IMG/VR virus record: IMGVR_UViG_3300028654_000384 | Coordinates: 62,001-126,000 of that record | From: a virus | Strand: one strand, 5' to 3' | Length of the DNA: 64,000 bases | Shown here: in pieces, positions 23,712-31,629 of the stretch | Position numbering within the stretch: position 1 is the first letter of the stretch | How the letters are laid out: each line of letters begins with the position of its first letter | Position numbers and translations under genes: made by a program | Notes under the pieces: model-generated | Databases searched by the model: none | The model's input: the letters and a program-made list of their open reading frames with translations, nothing else | What the model was told of the DNA's origin: nothing

Positions 23712-24296
23712 ATGGCCGACACCAACGCCTCTCTGATCGTCTTCTGTGGGCCCATGATGTCGGGCAAGACGTCGAAGCTGTTGATGGCCCTCGAGCGCCT
23801 CAAGTACCAGCACAAGCGCGTTGCCGTCTTCAAGCCCTCGCTCGACGTCAGGTACAGCGCCAGCGAAATCGTCAGCCACTTGGGTTGGCGGCACCCGGCG
23901 ACGACGGTGCAAGGCGGCGCCGACATCCTCGAGGCACTGGCTGAGGCCGACGTGGCACCTGATGCGATTGCCGTCGACGAGGCCTTCATGATCCCGGGTG
24001 TCGCAGGGGTGTTGACGTGGTTGTACCGCACCGGCGTCGACGTCGTCGTCTCCACGCTCGACATTTCGGCGACGGGCAAGCCCTTTCCCGAGGTCGAGAA
24101 GTTGTTGCCGTGGGCCACGCACATCGAGAAGTGCTCGGCCGTCTGCACCCAGTGTGGCCGTGACGCCTTCTACACCCACAAGAAGCAGGTGTCGACCGAC
24201 GATGAGATTGAAGTCGGTGGTGCCGAGATGTACGAGCCGCGTTGTAGCCGCCATCACGTCGCGATCGATCTGCGGCCCAAGCTCAATGAGCCATGA
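23712..24296 (+). CDS. tdk: Thymidine kinase (type II)
   Basis: 194 residues, usual length. Walker A GPMMSGKTSKL, the catalytic VDEAFM loop, and a zinc site from CTQCGRDAFYTHK plus a later Cys (RCSRHH). It phosphorylates thymidine with ATP in dTTP salvage. Together with dCMP deaminase (26006) and the NMP kinase (13696) it supplies phage DNA precursors. Confidence 0.9.
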   Translation: MADTNASLIVFCGPMMSGKTSKLLMALERLKYQHKRVAVFKPSLDVRYSASEIVSHLGWRHPATTVQGGADILEALAEADVAPDAIAVDEAFMIPGVAGVLTWLYRTGVDVVVSTLDISATGKPFPEVEKLLPWATHIEKCSAVCTQCGRDAFYTHKKQVSTDDEIEVGGAEMYEPRCSRHHVAIDLRPKLNEP

Positions 24297-24553
24297 AACC
24301 CGGCGATCTCATCGCGCGGGTGTACGAATCTGACGGCGTTACAGCACTTCGTAGAGAAGAATTGTTATCATCGGTGACGGGCGATTACGTGCCCATTGGG
24401 GGCATTCACCTGTTGATCAGCTATGTCGATGGAATATTGACATGGTTGCCTTTGGGTGCAAACTGCAACGAGTTGTTTAGTGCGGACGAGAACGACACCG
24501 AAGCCGGCATTGCAGGCGACGACGTCATCTACGTACACGTGAGCCTGACATGA
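24293..24553 (+). CDS. MKPGDLI-family small protein
   Basis: 86 residues, paralogue of 19365 and 24550: MKPGDLIARVYESD, YVPIGGIHLLIS, VDGILTWLPLG, then LFSADENDT and an acidic tail. This is probably the most intact member. Beta-rich; the PGDLI start recalls small phage barrel proteins. Function unknown. Confidence 0.7.
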   Translation: MKPGDLIARVYESDGVTALRREELLSSVTGDYVPIGGIHLLISYVDGILTWLPLGANCNELFSADENDTEAGIAGDDVIYVHVSLT

Positions 24554-24840
24554 AGCCAGGCGACCTCATCGAGTGGGCGTATAGGGTTGATAATTGTGTC
24601 GTTGTTCACAGTGAATATTTGTGGTCATCGGTGTTCAATCGTTTTGTGCCCATTGGGGGCATCCACCTGCTGATCGGACGCGCCGATGGGATATTGACGT
24701 GGCTGTCTCTACGTGCAGCTCACAAGGGCTTGTTGCGAGCCGCCGAGCGCGATGTGCTGTGCCTAAGGGCGGAACGTCCTGCCGGCAAGGGTTGTTACGC
24801 ACGTGTCTTCGGGCGCGGTGCGGTGAGGCCGACGGTGTAA
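24550..24840 (+). CDS. MKPGDLI-family small protein
   Basis: 96 residues, in tandem with 24293 by a four-base overlap. Shares MKPGDLIEWAY, FVPIGGIHLLIG, DGILTWLSL and GLLRAAERDV. The C-terminal 30 residues diverge. The three-member family suggests repeated local duplication. Confidence 0.7.
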   Translation: MKPGDLIEWAYRVDNCVVVHSEYLWSSVFNRFVPIGGIHLLIGRADGILTWLSLRAAHKGLLRAAERDVLCLRAERPAGKGCYARVFGRGAVRPTV

Positions 24841-24863
24841 TCGATGATCCACCGTGGTATGAT
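24836..24863 (+). promoter_or_regulatory. Early-type promoter TGTAAT-N16-TATGAT
   Basis: Spacer 16; six bases (CAGTAG) then GTG at 24870. This favours the GTG start over the ATG at 24897. Confidence 0.55.
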
Positions 24864-24869
24864 CAGTAG

Positions 24870-26009
24870 GTGATACCCATTCGCCGCCCATTCACAATGA
24901 AACTGCCCGCTGAAGTGTTGACCCTATCGAGCCTCTTCAATCAGGTGGGTCATGAGCTCTACGTGGTCGGCGGTGCCGTTCGCGATGCGGTGTTGGGGCA
25001 ATCACCCAAGGACTTTGACGTGGCGACGGGGGCGACACCAGACCAAGTGGTGAAGCTGCTGAAGACACTGCCTGGCGGGTGCAAGATCAATGCCGTCGGC
25101 AAGTCATTCGGCGTCGTCAAGGTGCAGTTCTACGCCGCGCGCAATGAACTCGAGATCGCCACGTTCCGCCAGGACGTGGGTGCAGGGCGAAGGCCTGAAA
25201 GCGTCGTCTTTACCACGATCGACGAGGACGTCAAGCGCCGTGATTTAACGATCAACGCGCTGTTCTTCGACATCGAACGCAGCGAACTCGTCGATCTGGT
25301 GGGCGGGTTGGCTGACCTCGACGCCAAGCTCGTCAGGACGGTGGGCGACCCATTCGCACGCTTTGCCGAAGATCGCCTCCGCATCCTGCGCGCCGTCAGG
25401 TTCGCCTGCAAGTTGGGCTTTGACATCGAAGGGATGACTGCGCAGGCGATCAAGCACGACCCCAACCTTCACGGCGTGTCGCCTGAGCGCATTCACGACG
25501 AGTTCACTCGTGCCGTGGCGACGGCGAAACACGTGCCGGCACTGATGCAGCACCTGAACTACTTTGACCTGTGGCCTCACGTGCTGCCGGGCCTCAACGT
25601 GTCGTACCAGTTGGCCGAAGGCATCACCTCACGCGTGCCTGAGGTCGCACTAGCAGTGCTGCTCGATCACCAGCGACCGTGTGGCATCGACGAGCGTTTG
25701 GCCGCGCTGAAGTACAGCGCTCACGAGATCTCGCGGACGACGTTCCTGTTGAGGTACCGCGACCTCGAGGTGTCGAGTGCCTTCAAGCTGCGCAAGGCCT
25801 TCTTGGCGTGCTCGATGAGCGCTGAGGTGCTGCAGGACTACTATCGCCTGCGGGGCCTGCCCGTCACTGCGTTGGTCAGGGCCTTCAACGACTACCTGCG
25901 CGCGGCGCCCGTCAAGGGCGGCGACGTGATGAAGGATGGTTTTGCTAAGCAGGCGCTTGGCGCTGAGATTGAACGACGTGAGACCGAGATTTTCAAGGGG
26001 TTGCTATGA
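24870..26009 (+). CDS. CCA-adding enzyme / poly(A) polymerase family nucleotidyltransferase
   Basis: 379 residues. YVVGGAVRDAVLGQSPKDFDVAT is the class II nucleotidyltransferase signature with the catalytic Asp pair. KRRDLTINALFFD and the DRLRILRAVRFACKLGF block are conserved neck motifs. It would add or repair CCA on tRNA 3' ends, possibly countering host tRNA damage during infection (inference). The start is GTG 24870 by promoter spacing, or ATG 24897 with loss of nine residues. Confidence 0.85.
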   Translation: MIPIRRPFTMKLPAEVLTLSSLFNQVGHELYVVGGAVRDAVLGQSPKDFDVATGATPDQVVKLLKTLPGGCKINAVGKSFGVVKVQFYAARNELEIATFRQDVGAGRRPESVVFTTIDEDVKRRDLTINALFFDIERSELVDLVGGLADLDAKLVRTVGDPFARFAEDRLRILRAVRFACKLGFDIEGMTAQAIKHDPNLHGVSPERIHDEFTRAVATAKHVPALMQHLNYFDLWPHVLPGLNVSYQLAEGITSRVPEVALAVLLDHQRPCGIDERLAALKYSAHEISRTTFLLRYRDLEVSSAFKLRKAFLACSMSAEVLQDYYRLRGLPVTALVRAFNDYLRAAPVKGGDVMKDGFAKQALGAEIERRETEIFKGLL

Positions 26010-26566
26010 AGAAGACATTCGAGGAAGCATGGGCCGAGAAGGAGAAACAGGGCTACCAGTACGGCGCCGACGCCCTGGAGCAGGTTCGCATGGGATGGGA
26101 GCTGCACGAAGGTGCTGATGAGCCCAAGGTCGGTCGATCACCTTGGCCTACGCGGTGGATGAATGTCGCTCGCTTGCTAGCCAGTGAGTGTTCTTATGAC
26201 CCAAGACTGAAGGTCTGTGCAATCATGGTGCCCGAGGACAATACGGGAATCATGGCTTTTGGGTACAATGGGAATGCGAAGGGCATGCCCAATGAAGTCG
26301 AGTCACTTGTTCCCGGCCAATCAGGTGCGATTCACGCTGAACAAAATTGCCTCATTAAGGCACCATTCCACTTTCCACTCAAGAAACACATGTACATCAC
26401 CCACAGTTCATGCAGGGCCTGTGCCAAGCTCCTGATCAACGCCAACGTGTCGCGCGTGGTCTATGGAGAGCTGTACCGCGACGCGTCGGGCCTCGACCTG
26501 CTGCGAGCAGCGGGAATAGAGGTTTACTCCGAGGCAGAAGCCGTGGCCCTTACGGCACGGGCGTGA
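26006..26566 (+). CDS. dCMP deaminase-like cytidine deaminase
   Basis: 186 residues. The zinc site is complete: HAEQNCL supplies His and the proton-shuttling Glu, and SSCRACAKLL supplies two Cys. GYNGNAKGMPNE matches deoxycytidylate deaminases. An N-terminal extension of about 40 residues precedes the domain. It converts dCMP to dUMP for thymidylate synthesis. The start overlaps the CCA-enzyme stop. Confidence 0.85.
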   Translation: MKKTFEEAWAEKEKQGYQYGADALEQVRMGWELHEGADEPKVGRSPWPTRWMNVARLLASECSYDPRLKVCAIMVPEDNTGIMAFGYNGNAKGMPNEVESLVPGQSGAIHAEQNCLIKAPFHFPLKKHMYITHSSCRACAKLLINANVSRVVYGELYRDASGLDLLRAAGIEVYSEAEAVALTARA

Positions 26567-26572
26567 TACTTA
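26567..26572 (+). promoter_or_regulatory. Late-type hexamer TACTTA
   Basis: GTGATACTTA, then seven bases to GTG 26580 or ten to ATG 26583. It marks the switch from nucleotide-metabolism genes to virion-type genes. Confidence 0.5.
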
Positions 26573-26579
26573 TGCCAAA

Positions 26580-26891
26580 GTGATGAAGAAGCTACAGGAA
26601 GTCGACGTCATTCGCATCATGCGCGAGGAATGGTCAGCGAAGGTCAAGACCCTTGCCGAGGAGGTTGACGTCGTCATGAACTCCAAGGTGAAGGATGGTA
26701 GCACGGTGGGGGTGCTCTCGCCGGGATTAAAGATAAAACATAAACAAAGTGGGATTTTGTACACCGTCATGTCCGTCGGCCCACGTGATGTGCTGATCAG
26801 GCCGCCCGATGGAGACCCAAATGGATCAATTAGTGACACTGCGATGCTCGTCGATGCTGCTGAGCTAGAGCAGTCCTACAAGCTTGACTGA
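26580..26891 (+). CDS. Virion-type protein
   Basis: 103 residues. The N-terminus (KKLQEVDVIRIMREEWSAK) is a looser targeting-like helix. The second half is a small beta domain (LSPGLKIKHKQSGILYTVMSVGPRDVLIRPPDG) of a kind I associate with phage structural proteins. Start is GTG 26580 or ATG 26583; the first fits the late-promoter spacing. Confidence 0.7.
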   Translation: MMKKLQEVDVIRIMREEWSAKVKTLAEEVDVVMNSKVKDGSTVGVLSPGLKIKHKQSGILYTVMSVGPRDVLIRPPDGDPNGSISDTAMLVDAAELEQSYKLD

Positions 26892-26910
26892 AATTGGGAG
26901 ATCAATACGA

Positions 26911-27639
26911 ATGGCACAGCACGATAAAGAAGACCAGTTGACCGATCTCCTCAAGGGCGTCGACATCAAGGGCATCGTCAATGGCGCGTTGCAGAAGGGT
27001 GGTGCTGTCGCTGCCCCCATCGACGAGGCCTACGTGGCGCAGCCCAAGCCCTACTCGCAGGTGACGGAGTTCGTGTCCCAGAAGACGAAGGACGCCCACA
27101 CGTCGCTGTACCAGAAGTACGTCGAGACGTTGAACCGGGTGTCTGCTGAACTCGACACTGCTTCGAAGTCGGAAGCCAACAGCAACCACTCCGACTTCAG
27201 GAGCCTGAAGCTTGATGAGACGCGGTTGCTGAACGCGGTTTGGCTACATGAACTTTACTTCGCCAACTGCTTTGACGTTCATAGTGAGTGCTACATGAAT
27301 TCCATGGCGTACATCCGCCTGGAACGTGACTTCGGCACCTTTGAGGACGCACAGCAGGACATGATGGCATGTGCGCTGGCCTGCGGTGAGGGCTGGATGA
27401 TCACCGCCTACAACATGTTCCTCAAACGCTACGTCAACGTCATGGTCACCGACAACAGCCACGACGTGATGTTGGGGCTGTACCCGATCATCGTCATCGA
27501 CATGCATGCTCACGCGTACTTCAAGGACTACCTGACTGACAAGAAGAGCTACCTCGTAGCGATGATGCGCCAGCTCAACTGGAACGTCATCGAAGAGCGG
27601 TTCACCAAGGCTGAATCGATTGCCGAGGTGGTCAAGTGA
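26911..27639 (+). CDS. Fe/Mn superoxide dismutase-fold protein
   Basis: 242 residues from the ATG with ribosome site GGGAG; the in-frame TTG at 26884 is less likely. After an extended N-terminus (SQVTEFVSQKTKDAHTSLYQKYVETLN), the SOD pattern is visible: His in KDAHTSLYQKYV, His in LNAVWLHELYFANCF, GEGWMITAYN, and Asp plus His in IDMHAHAYFKDY, followed by LNWNVIEERF. All four metal ligands therefore appear present. It lies in a virion-type operon. It may be a virion-borne dismutase or a structural protein keeping the fold. Confidence 0.75.
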   Translation: MAQHDKEDQLTDLLKGVDIKGIVNGALQKGGAVAAPIDEAYVAQPKPYSQVTEFVSQKTKDAHTSLYQKYVETLNRVSAELDTASKSEANSNHSDFRSLKLDETRLLNAVWLHELYFANCFDVHSECYMNSMAYIRLERDFGTFEDAQQDMMACALACGEGWMITAYNMFLKRYVNVMVTDNSHDVMLGLYPIIVIDMHAHAYFKDYLTDKKSYLVAMMRQLNWNVIEERFTKAESIAEVVK

Positions 27640-28289
27640 AACTCCGCGTCGGCGACCTCAAGCGCATCCTTGTCGAGGCCCAGCGTGGCCAACTGACGAC
27701 CTATCACCGCATCCTGTTGACCGAGGAGGGCGATTCGGCTGCCCACACCGAAGGTGGTAGCGGTGAGTCGCTCGACAATCAGGTCGACAAGTACCTGATG
27801 CAGTACGAGAACGACTCCAAGAAGACCGACGGTGAAGTCCCCGGGGGTACGGTGGGCCAGATGGAGTCGGCTGACTGGCGCGACATCTGCCGTGGCATTC
27901 TGAATGAGGCAGGCGATGATGACGCCGCCGACAAGCCCGCCAAGCCTGACCCCGATGCCGATGGCACCGAGGACGCCGGCGCGCCCGCCAAGCTCGGTGT
28001 TGACAGCCTCGACGTCGAGAAGTTCGCCAGCAACGTCGTCCGCCTGATCGAGAACTACGACAGCCTGCTCGAGGTGCGCAATACCCTGATGCGCCGCGCC
28101 AAGGCATTCTTGGCCAAGACCTACGATGATGAGGTCTGCAAGACCTACGACGACGTGCTGCGCGATGACCACGGCATGGAGCCCGGTGCCAACAAGGGCG
28201 AGCTCAACGCCGACAAGTACCCAGCGCCCGCCGCCGACCGTGCCAGTGGCAGCGCCGAAGCGGGCCCCGGAGGGGGAGGCGCTCCGTGA
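27636..28289 (+). CDS. Virion-type protein with targeting-like helix
   Basis: 217 residues from GTG in a four-base overlap. MKLRVGDLKRILVEAQ is a clear copy of the shared N-terminal helix. A long acidic, low-complexity linker (DDDAADKPAKPDPDADG) separates it from a helical domain (FASNVVRLIENYDSLLEVR) and an Ala/Gly-rich tail. Likely head-associated by context. Confidence 0.75.
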   Translation: MKLRVGDLKRILVEAQRGQLTTYHRILLTEEGDSAAHTEGGSGESLDNQVDKYLMQYENDSKKTDGEVPGGTVGQMESADWRDICRGILNEAGDDDAADKPAKPDPDADGTEDAGAPAKLGVDSLDVEKFASNVVRLIENYDSLLEVRNTLMRRAKAFLAKTYDDEVCKTYDDVLRDDHGMEPGANKGELNADKYPAPAADRASGSAEAGPGGGGAP

Positions 28290-28672
28290 AGAGAAACGGC
28301 GTCCTCAGGAGAAAGAACATACACGTCAAGCTGACCCGGGAGACGCACACTGCCTTCAAGATGCGCCTGTTGGAGCACGACGTGCCGATGCAGCGTGCCT
28401 TTGAGGCCTTCGCCGAGGCCGTCGCCGACGGTTGGCAACCTGCAATCAACATCGTCATCCGCGAAGTCCGCCGGAAGTTGAAAGACGAGTTGTTGTCGGT
28501 GGGCATCAAGCCGATCGACCTGAAGCGCAAGTTGAAGGCGCCTGGTCCTGTCAGTGAACTCGACGCAGACACGTTGTATGATTTGATCAGCGACGACGAG
28601 GATGATTCGGAATCGCCCAATGACGATGAAGAACCACCCATGACGCAAGGACATCACCATGAAGCTGCTTGA
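28286..28672 (+). CDS. Hypothetical protein, possible DNA-binding N-terminus
   Basis: 128 residues from GTG. The strand-helix-helix look of NIHVKLTRETHTAFKMRLL is compatible with a ribbon-helix-helix fold, unproven. The C-terminus is very acidic (SDDEDDSESPNDDEE). Operon position suggests a virion or packaging role. Confidence 0.6.
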   Translation: MKRNGVLRRKNIHVKLTRETHTAFKMRLLEHDVPMQRAFEAFAEAVADGWQPAINIVIREVRRKLKDELLSVGIKPIDLKRKLKAPGPVSELDADTLYDLISDDEDDSESPNDDEEPPMTQGHHHEAA

Positions 28673-28934
28673 TAAGGCCTTCAACAAGGCGCTGATGTTG
28701 GCTCCACCCATCGTGGAGTTAGTCAATGCCCTCAAGTCATGCGTGGACACGCTGCATGAACTAGCGCAGCACACGGCATCGCTGATTCGTACCCAGACTT
28801 ATCACCAGCGCGTTCTCGAACACCTGCACGCTCAACAGCAGCAGATCATCGGTCGCATGATGGAACACAAGCTCGACACCACGCTGCCCGCACTCGGCGA
28901 CGGCGTCATTGACGACAAGAACAAGCCCAATTGA
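28659..28934 (+). CDS. Helical hypothetical protein
   Basis: 91 residues, almost entirely helical with a likely coiled coil (YHQRVLEHLHAQQQQIIGRM). Overlaps the previous gene by 14 bases. Function unknown. Confidence 0.6.
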   Translation: MKLLDKAFNKALMLAPPIVELVNALKSCVDTLHELAQHTASLIRTQTYHQRVLEHLHAQQQQIIGRMMEHKLDTTLPALGDGVIDDKNKPN

Positions 28935-28952
28935 ATTCACGAGGAGAACACC

Positions 28953-29030
28953 ATGGTCGACAAGAAGAAGTCATCGCCTGACAAGGGCACCCAGGGTCAC
29001 GTCATCCCGGGGACGGATCCGATTCTATGA
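28953..29030 (+). CDS. Very small basic peptide
   Basis: 25 residues: MVDKKKSSPDKGTQGHVIPG and TDPIL. Ribosome site GAGGAGA seven bases upstream, and the stop overlaps the next ATG (TATGA). Could be a translational coupler. Confidence 0.45.
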   Translation: MVDKKKSSPDKGTQGHVIPGTDPIL

Positions 29031-29431
29031 GCCTCTCTGTCTTCGGCGTCGTCCTCAACTTTCTCAAGGCACACTGGGGCGCGATCGCGCTGGTCGGCCT
29101 CGTGGCGGTGGGTTATGGCTGGTTCCACCACCAGAATGCGCTCAACGTCGCTGCACTTGCACAGCTCAACACCGCCCACCAAGTCGAGATCACCGCAATC
29201 AACAAGGCCCGTGCCGACGAGGAAGCACAGCACGCGCAGGAGCAGCAGGCCCTGCAGGCGTCGCTGGCTCAGGCCCAACAACAGTTTGAGCAGGCCACCG
29301 CTGCACTGGCAGTGAAGCAGGCCGCCGAACAAACGAAGATCGCCAAGCAGTACGCCAATGATCCCGTTGGGCTAGCGACGCTGTTGAGCGCCAAGTTCGG
29401 TTTCGCCGTGCAACCCCCGGCGGGCCAGTGA
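29027..29431 (+). CDS. Inner-membrane spanin-like protein
   Basis: 134 residues. One N-terminal membrane helix (WGAIALVGLVAVGYGWF) is followed by a long Ala/Gln/Glu-rich coiled coil (ARADEEAQHAQEQQALQASL) and a short tail. That is i-spanin (Rz-like) architecture for lysis of a Gram-negative host. No partner o-spanin lipoprotein is certain nearby. Confidence 0.55.
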   Translation: MSLSVFGVVLNFLKAHWGAIALVGLVAVGYGWFHHQNALNVAALAQLNTAHQVEITAINKARADEEAQHAQEQQALQASLAQAQQQFEQATAALAVKQAAEQTKIAKQYANDPVGLATLLSAKFGFAVQPPAGQ

Positions 29432-30000
29432 GGTCGCTCATGAATTCACCTCGCATCATCGCCACGGTGACAGTCGTCGCCCTGATCGCTGCAACGTCGG
29501 TGCCCGCTTGGGCCGACGACGCCGTGCTCGCAGCGAACCATGCAGCATCGGATGCAGCCTCCAACGCAGCTAGCGCTCGGGTCACCGTAGCGCTCACTGC
29601 CCCTGCACCGGTGGTCACCACGCCGCCCCCAGTAATTACGCCGCTCAAGCTTGGGCAGGTAGCTCCGTACCCGGGTGTGCTATTTTCTCCCAGCGCTGTA
29701 GGCCAGATCATTGCCCAGCAGGACACGGCGATGGCCACGTTGCAGTTGTCGGTGCAGCACCAGGCGACGATCGACGCAGATCAACAGAAGTTTGCCCTTG
29801 ATGCCGCGGCGACGACGTGCACCACTGACAAGAGCATCTTTAGCGCGCAATTGACCGACGCACAGAAGCAGAACTTGATCCTGCAGGACGAGCTGAAACG
29901 TGAGTCATCGGGCCCAGGCGCGGGCACGTGGATCGGTCTCGGCGTCGTCGGTGGCATCGTCTTGACGGTAGTGACCGCGTTTGCCGTGGGTAAGCTCTGA
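29428..30000 (+). CDS. Exported protein with C-terminal membrane anchor
   Basis: 190 residues; start GTG 29428 or ATG 29440. Signal peptide (IATVTVVALIAATSVPAWADD) with a cleavage site after AWA, an Ala/Pro-rich middle, a helical segment (DELKRESSGP before), and a C-terminal membrane helix (GVVGGIVLTVVTAFAVG). It follows the spanin-like gene and may take part in lysis or envelope contact; inference. Confidence 0.6.
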   Translation: MRSLMNSPRIIATVTVVALIAATSVPAWADDAVLAANHAASDAASNAASARVTVALTAPAPVVTTPPPVITPLKLGQVAPYPGVLFSPSAVGQIIAQQDTAMATLQLSVQHQATIDADQQKFALDAAATTCTTDKSIFSAQLTDAQKQNLILQDELKRESSGPGAGTWIGLGVVGGIVLTVVTAFAVGKL

Positions 30001-30009
30001 CCAGCGACC

Positions 30010-30015
30010 TATTTA
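30010..30015 (+). promoter_or_regulatory. Late-type hexamer TATTTA
   Basis: CCTATTTACG with a 19-base leader containing GGTGAGG before the ATG at 30035. Confidence 0.35.
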
Positions 30016-30034
30016 CGTTGGTGAGGTCGTGCTC

Positions 30035-30406
30035 ATGGCAAACTTGTGGATCAAGGATCAGAACGGCGATCCCAGCGTCATTGTGACACTGGTCGCGGTG
30101 TCGTTTGTGGCGGTGACAGTGGGCTACGTGATGTCGCTGTTCGATCGCATCGGCACCGTGTCAATCAGGCCCTTCGACGTCGCGGCGTGTGGTGCTTATT
30201 TCGGGAGCGTGATGGCCGCCTTCGTGGGCCACCATTGGGTGACGACCAAGTACGTCAATGGTCAAGTCGTCACCGATGATTCGTCGGCGACCGTCACCAC
30301 GACCCAATCAGGCAGCGGTAACACCGTCACCGCGACGACTGATGCAACGTCGACGACCACGACGATGCCAGTGGTGCCAGGAACGAACCCCGGGGTCACG
30401 ACATGA
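30035..30406 (+). CDS. Two-helix membrane protein with Thr-rich tail
   Basis: 123 residues. Two hydrophobic segments (VIVTLVAVSFVAVTVGYVM and FDVAACGAYFGSVMAAFVG) are followed by a Thr/Ser-rich low-complexity tail (TTTQSGSGNTVTATTDATS). The ribosome site supports this ATG over upstream in-frame starts. Function unknown. Confidence 0.6.
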   Translation: MANLWIKDQNGDPSVIVTLVAVSFVAVTVGYVMSLFDRIGTVSIRPFDVAACGAYFGSVMAAFVGHHWVTTKYVNGQVVTDDSSATVTTTQSGSGNTVTATTDATSTTTTMPVVPGTNPGVTT

Positions 30407-31623
30407 CGACCATTGTCACCGACGATGCCCTCCGCGAGATGGTGCGCGAGGCGCTCTCCAACACGGGCTGGAGCAATGAGGACGCGGGCACTGCCAACGT
30501 CAACCCCGTCGTCGATCCGTCGAAGGCCGTCACCGACCCCGTCAACCCCAACTTCACGCCCCAGACCAAGACCGAGTTCGGCGTGGCGATCAATCAGCTA
30601 GTCAGGAACCTACCCGACACCGAGATGCCCGACCTGTATGGCGTCGTCAAGAAGACGCTAGACCAGCGGACTGAAAAAGAAGAGGAACAAGCGATGGACA
30701 AGAAGGCAGTGCAAGGCGGTTCTCAAGAAGCGATCGATGACGCGAAGAAGAAGCAAGCTGAGGCGGTGATCCGCAAGGCCGTCCGCAAGGCGCTGGCTGA
30801 GGCACCCCTGCCCCCGGTCAAGAAGATCCCGATCGGTGTCCACGGCAAGGAATTCAACGATCGGGTCGAGAAGACGAAGGCCGGCCTCAAGAAGTCGTTG
30901 GGCACCGCGGCGGCTGAACTCGATAAGCCTGATCAAGAAGAACTTGATGCTGTTGCCGATGGCGGTAATGCACCTAAAGGGCGCAACAAGGCATACAAGC
31001 CCGGCGCGTTGGGGGGCATGCAGGACGTCGGCGGTCAGTCGTTTGAGGCCATTGCCAAGGAAGTGGGCATGTCGGTCGCCGGTGCCAAGCAGCTCGTCGA
31101 CAAGTCACTGGAGAAGTTGAAGTGGCTGCACCGCCTGCCCGAAGACGACCGTGACATCCTGATCCTCACCACCGCCAACGACTACATCAAGACGCTGGCG
31201 CAATCGGGCGAGCTGACGGCGCCCGACATTCAACTGATGAAGGATCACCCGACGATCGTCACCGAGCTCGACGGTTTCCGCGAGTACCTGCACGACGTCA
31301 TCACCAAGGCACGCAAGCCCGGCAAGAAAATCAACGCCTTCGGCGAGGGGACGGAGGCCGACGAGGTCAACCAGCTCAACGAGTCCGCCAAACGCTTGGT
31401 CACCACGTTGACCGAGGTCATCGGCAACCACGCCGTGGTGCAGGCCGACATGCGAGGCCCCTACATCGTCATCGAGGGCCGCGAAGCCCGCCCGCGTGAT
31501 CCCAACAAGACGCAGTACGCCGCGGGCACCAAGGTGCGAGTGCACCAGCGGGCCAGCAAGGGCGTGTCATTGGTGGAGATGCCCAACGGGGAACAGTGGA
31601 CATTGAAGGGCATGAAGGGCTAA
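30403..31623 (+). CDS. Virion-type protein with sigma-region-4-like domain
   Basis: 406 residues. N-terminal targeting-like helix (MTTIVTDDALREMVREALS). A second amphipathic stretch at 120-135 (AVIRKAVRKALAEAP) repeats its style. Residues about 215-255 (QSFEAIAKEVGMSVAGAKQL) read like the helix-turn-helix of sigma region 4, followed by a helical domain and a C-terminal beta domain (GTKVRVHQRASKGVSLVEM). It could be a packaged transcription factor or a structural protein using a similar fold. Confidence 0.7.
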   Translation: MTTIVTDDALREMVREALSNTGWSNEDAGTANVNPVVDPSKAVTDPVNPNFTPQTKTEFGVAINQLVRNLPDTEMPDLYGVVKKTLDQRTEKEEEQAMDKKAVQGGSQEAIDDAKKKQAEAVIRKAVRKALAEAPLPPVKKIPIGVHGKEFNDRVEKTKAGLKKSLGTAAAELDKPDQEELDAVADGGNAPKGRNKAYKPGALGGMQDVGGQSFEAIAKEVGMSVAGAKQLVDKSLEKLKWLHRLPEDDRDILILTTANDYIKTLAQSGELTAPDIQLMKDHPTIVTELDGFREYLHDVITKARKPGKKINAFGEGTEADEVNQLNESAKRLVTTLTEVIGNHAVVQADMRGPYIVIEGREARPRDPNKTQYAAGTKVRVHQRASKGVSLVEMPNGEQWTLKGMKG

Positions 31624-31629
31624 ACGTCG

